In this document: positions 56,829 through 64,000 of the stretch, one piece after another | Position numbering within the stretch: position 1 is the first letter of the stretch | Layout: each line of letters begins with the position of its first letter | Assembly (NCBI RefSeq): GCF_019320115.1 | Contig: NC_089584.1 | Location: forward strand, 76,632,791-76,696,790 | Origin: Miscanthus floridulus | Taxonomy: Eukaryota > Streptophyta > Magnoliopsida > Poales > Poaceae | Length of the DNA: 64,000 bases | Direction of reading: 5' to 3' | Notes under the pieces: model-generated | What the model saw: the letters and a program-made list of their open reading frames with translations, nothing else | Databases searched by the model: none | Told to the model about the DNA's origin: nothing | Translations under genes and position numbers: made by a program

Positions 56829-58292
56829 TGAAAGGATCAAGATGCCCAAGAAGGAGGATGAATTGGGCTAATTCTAATTTTCTTTACAATAATTAAGTCC
56901 TACGGTCAGCCCAATTAACCCCTTGTGCCTAGAAAGTGTTTCTATTGGTTCTATCACATAAAAGTTTAGCAACCTATGTTCCAATCCTACTCTAGCATGG
57001 CAATTCTATGAATGTAAATGACAAGAATTGAATTGCTCAATATAAATGCTCAAAGTAAAGAGAGAAGGAGGAACACGACGATGTTTTGCCAAGGTATTGG
57101 AGAGTCGCCACTCCTCACTAGTCCTCATTGGAGAACCTGCGCAAGGGTGTAGCTCCCTCTTGATCCGCGCAAGGATCAAGTGCTCTCTACGGGTTAATTC
57201 TTTGACACTCCGTCGCGGTGAATCACCTACAACCGCTCACAACTTGAGTTGGGTCATCCACAAGCTCTGTCGGATGATCACCAAGCTCCTAATCACCACC
57301 AAGCCATCTAGGTGATGGCGATCACCAAGAGTAACAAGCATGAACTCTCACTTGACCACGACAAGCCTAATGAGAAGGGTGGATGCACACTTTGCTACTC
57401 TTGCTTTCACTAATGAGGGCTCTCTTTGGGATTCTCAAATCTCAATCACCTCACTAGGACCTTGCTCTTCTTGGCACTCTCAAAGGTGTTTCTCAGTTGT
57501 TGGAATGAGCAAAAGTACCCCTCACATGAATGGAGGAAGTATTTATAACCTTGGTTGAAAAACGAACCATTATGTGCCTCTGCGGGGTGACCGATGCTCC
57601 GGTCAGTTCTCCCTGAACTCCAGTGATTAAGTTATGACCGGACGCTGGACAGCGTCCAGTCAATACTGATCGGACACGTTCGGTCACGATTTTTCCTCTC
57701 TAGAACCTTACTGGAGTCGATCGGACATTGGGACTCAGCGTCCGGTCACTTCACCTCTCAGCGTCCGGTCGCACTAGATGATTTCACCTTGATCAAATGA
57801 ACTGACTGGACTCTGCGCCAGCGTCCAGTCACACCGAAACCAGTGTCCGGTTAGTATTTGACCCTCCATTTACTTCCAACTCTCGATCATATGTGAATGA
57901 AGTTTGCTCCAATGGATATAAGGGCTTTTTAGAAGCTACCTAGTGCTAGATTTAGCAAGTGTGTACCACACCTAACCCACTAGACTCACCTAGGTCAAGC
58001 TACTCATCCATACCCTATTAATAGTACGGCCAAAGAAAAAACAAAGTCCTAAACTACTCTAAGTGCCTCTTCAACTTCAATGGACACTTAGAACTAGTCC
58101 ATCCTTAACCTTGTCGTCCATCCTTTGAAAACCGAAACAATTTCCATCGTAGGGGCACGACTACCATGATAGCCCAATCGATCTCCATTACCATGACCTA
58201 ACTGAATTGCCTCTGCAAAACACATGTTAGTCATAGTAATCACGTATTGTCATTAATCATCGAAACCCAACTAGAGGCCTAGATGCTTTTAA
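56829..58292 (-). mobile_element. 5' LTR of the Sirevirus
   Basis: In plus coordinates it starts TGAAAGGATCAAGATGCCC (56829) and ends near agatgcttttaa (58292), where an intact copy would end CTTTCA. Length is about 1.46 kb. It contains the degenerate gaccggacgctgg / cagcgtccggtc cluster at 57585-57860. The tail ctagaggcctagatgctttt matches the expected LTR end style of Ji/Opie-like elements. Confidence 0.75.
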
Positions 58293-59914
58293 TTTATCTT
58301 AAACTAACTCGAGATAAACAACACTATATGCTACTATTCATATGAGTCACAGTTTTCACACCTAGCCCCCCGAAAAAGCTTTTATTTACACTGCCACTCT
58401 CCTCTCACCTCCTCCAGAGCAGAGTACGCGGTGGGGGGGAACCGTCGCCAGCGGGTCTCCGGCCAGGGCGGCCACGGCGGTGACACAGGCGATGCACGGA
58501 GCACGGCCGCGCTTGCCCACGCTAGTGGGGGCCAAAACACGGCCTGGGGTGGCACATGGAGGCGGAGCCCCACGGCGGGCATCAGCAGCAGGGGCAGCCC
58601 GACATGGATGATGGTGGGGGCGGCGGTTGTCACTGACGGCGGTGGGGAGGTGGCATCATGGCTAGCCCGCTGCCAGGTGCACCCTCCAGCACCTGCGCCA
58701 CCACTGCGGCAAGGTGCAGGCGGGGCGCAATGGCCGGTGAGGGCCAATCAGAGAGACGCGCGAGGTCCACGCGGAACTCACAGCGCGGCGCGTGGCCAGG
58801 GTCTCCGCGACGGGTAGAGTGCAGCCGCTCCCCACGCATGCGTCCACAGAGGTGACGGCGATGGTGCCGCGAAGAAGAGATGGACGGTGGCAGCGGGCCG
58901 CCCACAACAGGCACTGCGGGGCAACGCGGGGGTCGGGCGCGGTTGCTGGCGATGGAGCAAATCCGCAGCACCAGCAGACAGGAATCGACCGGCCTGACTA
59001 GAACGTGGCGCTGCGACGGCGACGCCCAGCAACGGCAGCCGGCCAGGGTTTGCCCTGGGCATTGTCCATGCTGCGACCAGGCACCTCAGGACACGCTACG
59101 ACTGGCTCGTCACAGTTGGGTGGCCATGGCGCAGTCCTACCCCCCAAACCCACCCCCCTAAAATAGAACCGAGCGGTCGCTCGCGGAGCAATAGAGATAG
59201 CATGAGAGAGTGAGGCAAGACAGTAGCGGCTCGCCATCTACTTCATAATCACAGTGTGGGGCAGGGCGGCCTGACATAGCGTGGCCGGCAGGGGCAACGC
59301 GGCGTGTGCAGCCACGTCGGGAAGGTCACAAGGACATAGCAGACCGTGGTAGGTGAAATGAACGGTTGTGAATGATGTTGAACGCTGGTTCGTTAACGAA
59401 TACCAGATTGAATTCACAGCGCGTTCCAATTAGAAATAACACTCCTTGGCACTTTTGGTTGGATTTTTTAATTGGTCAAAAATTTACTAAATTTCACCAA
59501 CCACCATTTCACGACATAGCACACACTTTATACCAAACAATAAAACCTCAACATCAGGGCATTATTTAACTATTTTGCGTTTTATAAATCGTCAAAAAGT
59601 GTATTTTCAACACAACTTCAGATTTTTGCCGATTCACGAAAAGGGCTAATTAACAACCTTTGCTTCCCAAACGTTAATGTTGCATTTCCATCTACAAAAC
59701 TTACGCTCCAAATTTTATTTAAGTACTAAATACAAGTTATATTTTATTTGTTTATAAAAAAATTCTTCTCGCTCCAAACAATTAAAACTATTTTTCCTAT
59801 TTTCTTGTTAAGATTTCATTAGCATATTTAAGTAGCTAACTCACTATATTTATAGATCTATTTTTCGACCATAATCTCAATGCTAAGCAAGCTCGTAACA
59901 CCAGAGGCGTTACA
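58293..59914 (-). mobile_element. Truncated Tekay-like gypsy LTR
   Basis: Read on the minus strand from 59914, it begins TGTAACGCCTCTGGTGTTAC, then AT-rich sequence, then a GC-rich block at 59170-58400, the same layout as the LTR at 5613-10419. The Sirevirus LTR ends at 58292, cutting it off. The GC-rich frames (arginine/alanine/proline-rich) show no recognised domain. The right flank ctccc would be half of a 5-bp duplication. Confidence 0.5.
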
Positions 59915-60159
59915 CTCCCTCTCTTGTTGTTTTCGCTGTTGACAAACGCAGGCCCACACACAGCAAGAGCTTGAGGCGTGGACGCATGATAGATTGTATC
60001 TTCCTCCAACACGGCGTTAGTTAAGCTTTTGGAGATGCAAAACTATGACAACACTACACGAACTAGTACAGAGGAGGATATATAGCATCAAAAGTTCTAC
60101 GTCCACTTGCAATGCACATCATATTTTCTACTTGCAATGCACATCATATTTTCTAGTAT
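59915..60159. other. Non-coding DNA with a short tandem duplication
   Basis: A 24-25 base unit, acttgcaatgcacatcatat plus tttct, is repeated back to back at about 60106-60154. Nothing else is supported. Confidence 0.6.
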
Positions 60160-60285
60160 GCTTTGACTTTTTTGGTACATATATTTTGCTATGTATTTAG
60201 ACATACGTTATATCTAGATACATAATAAAATGGATGTAAAAAAGTCAAAGTGACTTATAATTTGGAATTATGGAGTACTAGGTAT
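60160..60285. mobile_element. Stowaway-like MITE remnant
   Basis: tgctttgacttttttggtac pairs with gtaaaaaagtcaaagtgact around a palindromic centre with tatgtatttagacatacgtt and tatatctagatacataataa. These are words of a common grass Stowaway family. The expected CTCCCTCC end is missing; the right end ttggaattatggagtact is diverged. Confidence 0.55.
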
Positions 60286-61817
60286 TGTGTCGCTTTCGTT
60301 TTTAGGGGGAAAATGCCTAACGTGACCTCGACTGTTTTTCACAGTATATCTCAGCGAAGGTTGCGGTCCAATTCGAGTATTAGATTAGAAGTTACATACG
60401 TTCTCTTGCTCAATTTCTCGCTCTCCGTTGCTTTGTTTAAAACCCCTGGACGGCTGGACGATCGATCAAGCACCCCCTGTTTGCACCAAGCCTAGTCCCG
60501 CGCGCGCCACTTTCCTCCAGATATATAACACGCGGTCTGGCTCTAGTCTCTTGTATATCTTCGCAATCACCCGTTGACATTTTAGGGACGACGTAGTAGT
60601 ATAGCACATACTTGCACTTAATTACCATGTGTCCATGTCCCCTTTTAAAGATATCTTTTGTTTGGCAATGAACAACGCAGCCTGTTTATCAAGTCTACAC
60701 TGTTATTGCCTGCTGGCTTTTCGGTTCCACTACAGGTCCTTTTAACGTCCTTTCATACATATCGGTCATTTATTCTTTCTCAATCAACTCATGGTGTTTA
60801 ATTATATTCGGACTATTGTGTTTTCAGCAAATTAAAGAAAACCAGGTTTCGGATTGTTAAGGAGTAGGTGTTGACAGCTTCAGGGCCTCGATCTGATCTT
60901 TGAGTCTACTTCTCTATAGCTAGCTAAAAGGAATTAACAATATATATTAATCGAGTCAAATGTTTGATTTTCTTGGCTAATGACCGGGAAAGTGCTTACT
61001 CCTTATATTACCTTCGATCGAGCTTCTTCTTTTTCTCATTCAGCTTGTTTGATTGATTCAATTCGGTTATGTTTAGTTTTTCTCGAATACGCAAAAAGAT
61101 TTGTGCATCATCGGATGTGCTCGCCGCATATTTTTGTAGCTGCAGCTGTGGCCACAAACATCAAATAGATTTCTACTGTAGCAAACAACTGCAGGCCACA
61201 GCCTAAAAATCACGGCAGATGAGGTTGAATAATAATAGTTCAACATATGTGAAGCTAAGTTACTTCGATGTTCCTGTCTTTGATAGTTACAGGCTAAAAG
61301 TTCCATAATATCTTTTTTAGAAATCATTTCACTGACGCTCTACTGCTAAAAGTGAGTTTTACAAGAGATCGAGATCCAGAAAACAAAGAAGATTACCACT
61401 GGGCTTGTTGTAGGCTTGCAGCCATCGTTCAATTAAATGGAAGTATCTCCAATGACACGATCCTTAAAGAAAACAAAGAAAATTCATAGAGAAATTTAAC
61501 TCCAGTTATCCCTGTCACGCAGAACAAACAATTCCGACGAAACCCTTCGCAGCCAACATGTGAGTGTAACTTGCTCGTTTTCAAAGCTCGCCACGAGGCT
61601 TTGATCATTCAGAAGAATGGGTGTGCAACTTGAAGTGTGTCGTTTCCGACAAAGATGACAGCGTGGATAATTTAACATCGTCCAGTGGCCGCAGCTAGCC
61701 TGTACGAAATTTATACTGAAATGAGATCACCGATCTGGACAGGCGCTTAAAGAAGAAGAACTGAAGAGTGGACTGAAGGGAAGAGCGTACGACAACATAC
61801 ATGCATGCACTACGATG
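60286..61817. other. No feature recognised
   Basis: Mixed-composition DNA without a supported frame, repeat or terminus. It could be older unique intergenic sequence. Confidence 0.4.
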
Positions 61818-61839
61818 CCGTTCCGTTTCTGTCTTGGAA

Positions 61840-62040
61840 CTGAAGGCCAGCCGCCCCTACCATATCGTCTCTACAAATCATGTATTTGTAGGAACGGTTC
61901 CTAGACCGTCCTTACAAATCGATTTTGTAGAGGCGGAGCAGCCTCTACAAAATTGATTTGTAGGGGCGGCTGTAGTACCAACCGCCCCTATAATACCTGT
62001 TTGTAGGGGCGGTTCAGTCTAGAACCGTCCCTACAGTATA
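61840..62040. repeat. Cluster of TAGGGGCGGTT / CCGCCCCTA inverted repeats
   Basis: Six or more related motifs alternate in orientation: gccgcccctaccatatcg, tgtaggaacggttcctagac, cgattttgtagaggcggagc, ttgatttgtaggggcggct, accgcccctataatacc and tgtaggggcggttcagtc, then accgtccctacag. The pattern resembles subterminal repeats of another grass CACTA family. No certain CACTA end lies to its left (cactacgatg at 61808 is only weakly similar). Confidence 0.6.
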
Positions 62041-62404
62041 TTTTTCCCGCAAAAAAAAATTCGACCCAAACATATATATATCTGACCAAAACATATATAT
62101 AATTCAAATCTGACCACAAGCACAAGAGCACAAGATGTTGGTAGTGAGGATTTCTACCTAAGTGAACGTAACATATATAATCAAGATCCTCTTTTTTTCT
62201 TTGAAGCTCATAAGCTTCAAGCGAAGTGACGCTAACCTGCAATTATGCCATCTTAGCAGAAAATAAAGCCCCTAATCTTATTTAGAGCTATACCATTACT
62301 TCATCTCCTAAATTTTTCGGTATCCTAAAATTTACTGAAAGTATGGTTTACATGCTTCAAATTTAGGAGGACAAAACACATCAAAGTTTAAGGCTCAATC
62401 TTAC
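62041..62404. other. AT-rich non-coding DNA between repeats and exons
   Basis: No coding sequence. The next PRMT5 exon (family motif VLMVVGAGRGPL) would be expected here on the minus strand and is not found. Confidence 0.4.
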
Positions 62405-62890
62405 CGTTCTAGTTGTGGAGACTGCATCATCTGCAAACCTATCAACCAAGGCCTTAGCAACTGCTCTTCGATACTGCTCACATGATGTAAAACAAAGAAT
62501 CAACAAAAAAGAGTATTGGACTTAATAATAAGCAGACATGAAGTCACAGGAAAAAGAAAAGGATAACATTCTGGTCATATAATATTTGACTATTTGTTTT
62601 CTTTTGCCAAACCAGGTTCATCAGCAGTTCAAGTAAACTATTATTTCAAGAACAGCCATATAATGTGATGCTTGAAATCGTGGTAGAAACAGATAAGAAG
62701 TTTTATTCAAATTTCAAATTTTGCATTCATGTTATTCAAAATAAATATGAACAAGATAGTAGCTACTTCACAAGCTATAATATATAAAACAAAGGGCATA
62801 TTCACATCATATAGCAGGAACCTGAGTATACTTCACAACGACCTTCTCAAATGTCTCATAAGTCTGAGCTTCCAAATTATCCATTAGAGG
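62405..62890 (-). pseudogene. PRMT5: PRMT5-like exon pair (protein arginine methyltransferase 5 fragment)
   Basis: Two minus-strand exons. The first, 62822-62890 (23 codons), reads PLMDNLEAQTYETFEK plus VVVKYTQ. The second, 62405-62473 (23 codons), reads YRRAVAKALVDR plus FADDAVSTTRT. Both have AG acceptors (ctttcggtgcag; catgtgagcag) and GT donors (GTTCCT; GTAAGA) and are in phase 0. Together they match the segment of plant PRMT5 (symmetric dimethylation of arginine on histones and splicing factors) just before the SAM-binding motif I. The upstream family exon ending in DFLQSPLQ and the downstream VVGAGRGPL exon are not found beside them. Conserved residues differ (FADD where plants usually have VPD). 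A gene fragment or captured exons is likelier than a functional gene. Confidence 0.75.
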
Positions 62891-63244
62891 CTGCACCGAA
62901 AGAAAAGTCATGTCCCATAAGTATACAAAGAGTAATGGAGGGCAAAGTATTTCTGTACTGGTTTCATAGGGAGAGAAAAAAACTCGGGGATGTCAGGTTG
63001 TCAGCAGAATAAGTGAGGAACTGAGGATAAGATTAGGACAACAACACCAGTCCAGTCAGGATTAAAGCATGAAACAACACTGATTAAGTGCCTACAGAAG
63101 GTCATATAGAAGCTAGTATGAACTGCATGGATCATGAGACCTTAGATGGATGGGCCAGGAGTTTAAAAACTTGTAGAAGCTCATATAGGAACAACTGACA
63201 CAGCTGAATGACTACTCCATAATGATTGAAATGTTTTATCGTAC

Positions 63245-63331
63245 CTTACATTCGCAAAATCTCCCTTGCATTCGAAGCACTGAAGAGAAAGCCTTTTGTG
63301 CCTTACTCCAGAAAGAGAACGAACAGGAAAT
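63245..63331 (-). CDS. Putative exon, unknown protein (phase 0, 29 codons)
   Basis: The minus strand reads ISCSFSFWSKAQKAFSSVLR plus MQGRFCECK without stop. The acceptor is excellent (T-run then CCAG) and the donor is GTACGA. It lies on the same strand as the PRMT5-like exons, 350 bases upstream of them, but I cannot match it to PRMT5 or another family. Confidence 0.35.
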
Positions 63332-63342
63332 CTGGAAAAAAA

Positions 63343-63660
63343 AAAGATAGTAACTTATGGAGCAAAAGTTTTGATCCTGAATTCACCATAGGGCATTTTT
63401 AATGAGTTCCAGGTAGTTTCAAGCAGCGGTTCAGAAGAAACACAAGTTAGTAAATTATGGGTATATAACTAAAAGAGCCTAAACAAAATCTTAAAAAAAT
63501 AAATAAGATAGTAACCTATGGAGCTAAAGTGTTGTTCCCAAATTCACAAAAACTTGGGCACTGTTAATGAGTTCCAAGTTATTTGAAGCCGCAATTGAGA
63601 AGAAACAGAAGTAAATAAAATATAGGTATACAACTAAAGCCCTCAGTGTGTGCGCCTAGC
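63343..63660. repeat. Two tandem copies of an ~160-bp unit
   Basis: Landmarks agatagtaacttatggagc and agatagtaacctatggagc lie 161 bases apart (63345, 63506), followed in both by aattcac, ggca, ttaatgagttcca, agaagaaacasaag and gggtatataactaaa / aggtatacaactaaa. A weaker third copy may start near 63700 (tagttatggaactg). Confidence 0.75.
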
Positions 63661-63897
63661 TGCATCTAAAAAAATGTGGGACTAAGCGCTAATTGAGAGA
63701 ACAAATAGCCTAGTTATGGAACTGTAAAATTCAGCTCTGGATCATGTACCCCTAAATTCCTTGATCTACATCATTTTTGGATAGGAAGCAAAAATAGTGA
63801 TCAGAATTATGAGGTATGCAAGCAAATAAAAGACCTCCAATTTTACAACCAAAGACACATATACTGAAGTAAATAAAAAACAGTAAAGAAAATTAAC

Positions 63898-63978
63898 CTT
63901 TGGACAGCCAGTTACTAGGCGACATCTGCTGTCAGCTGAAGAAAGCCTCAAGCCGTGTGCAACCTCCAATTTAGCAAC
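63898..63978 (-). CDS. Putative exon, unknown protein (phase 0, 27 codons)
   Basis: The minus strand reads VAKLEVAHGLRLSSADSRCR plus LVTGCPK. The donor is GTTAAT; the acceptor context (tatgaAG) is weak. Open through, multiple of three, same strand as the exons to its left. No family recognised. Confidence 0.35.
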
Positions 63979-64000
63979 CTTCATACATAAGACACATGCA

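Noticed and set aside
58382..59237. Long alanine/arginine/proline-rich frames on both strands
   Set aside because: GC-rich part of a truncated gypsy LTR, parallel to the block at 6430-7220; no recognised domain.
60480..60545. ccagatatataacacgcgg as a promoter TATA box
   Set aside because: No coding sequence or leader follows on that strand within a reasonable distance.
61806..61818. gcactacgatgccg as the CACTA end for the GGGGCGG repeat cluster
   Set aside because: Only CACTA matches. The following bases do not resemble a known end and no 3-bp duplication can be tested because the other end is outside the window.

Overview
The window looks like repeat-rich intergenic DNA of a large grass genome. 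A panicoid/andropogonoid grass such as sorghum, sugarcane, Miscanthus or maize fits best; this is inferred from transposon types (CACTA subterminal TTTGCCGAGTG/CACTCGGCAAA motifs, Sirevirus gag, Tourist-like MITEs) and from intron-bearing plant gene pieces. No intact host gene is visible. I saw no rRNA, tRNA or CRISPR array.

Layout. 1-5612: the end of a long gypsy LTR, a Tat-like LTR with a TATA box, and an Athila-like gag-pol remnant on the minus strand. 5613-15610: a Tekay/Del-like Ty3-gypsy element (4.8-kb 5' LTR, PBS, accessory coiled-coil ORF, gag, protease, RT, RNase H), cut off before its integrase. 15611-22674: a CACTA element on the minus strand, with a decayed TNP2 transposase, GC-rich minisatellites, three ~680-bp tandem repeats and one preserved terminus. 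22675-27290: non-coding LTR-element debris carrying several MITEs, some nested. 27302-34948: an L1-type LINE split by a 5.6-kb compound insertion flanked by a 16-bp target duplication; that insertion holds a minus-strand non-autonomous retroposon and a ~4-kb MuDR-type element with ~300-bp terminal inverted repeats. 35202-43937: long gypsy LTRs, a nested Tat-like LTR, MITEs and a clean solo LTR. 43938-46290: N-terminal exons of a PDR-type ABCG transporter (minus), decayed. 46291-50280: AT-rich non-coding DNA with MITE and Helitron-like repeats. 50898-52085: a second LINE fragment. 52505-54768: C-terminal exons of a second ABCG copy (minus), cut by a Sirevirus (54769-58292, minus). 58293-59914: a truncated gypsy LTR (minus). 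59915-64000: a Stowaway-like fragment, GGGGCGG-type inverted repeats, and four phase-0 exons on the minus strand, two of which encode a piece of PRMT5.

What remains of host genes is a pair of ABCG/PDR remnants (one keeps only the N-terminal part, the other only the C-terminal part, in an order that cannot make one gene) and PRMT5-like exons that may be a captured fragment. Everything else is best read as layers of transposon insertion, mutation and deletion. Coding frames in the elements are broken repeatedly, often by changes that look like C-to-T transitions. I did not find a novel functional system. The items most worth checking are the compound LINE/MULE insertion, the reciprocal ABCG remnants, the PRMT5 exon cluster next to the GGGGCGG repeats, and the accessory ORF upstream of gag.
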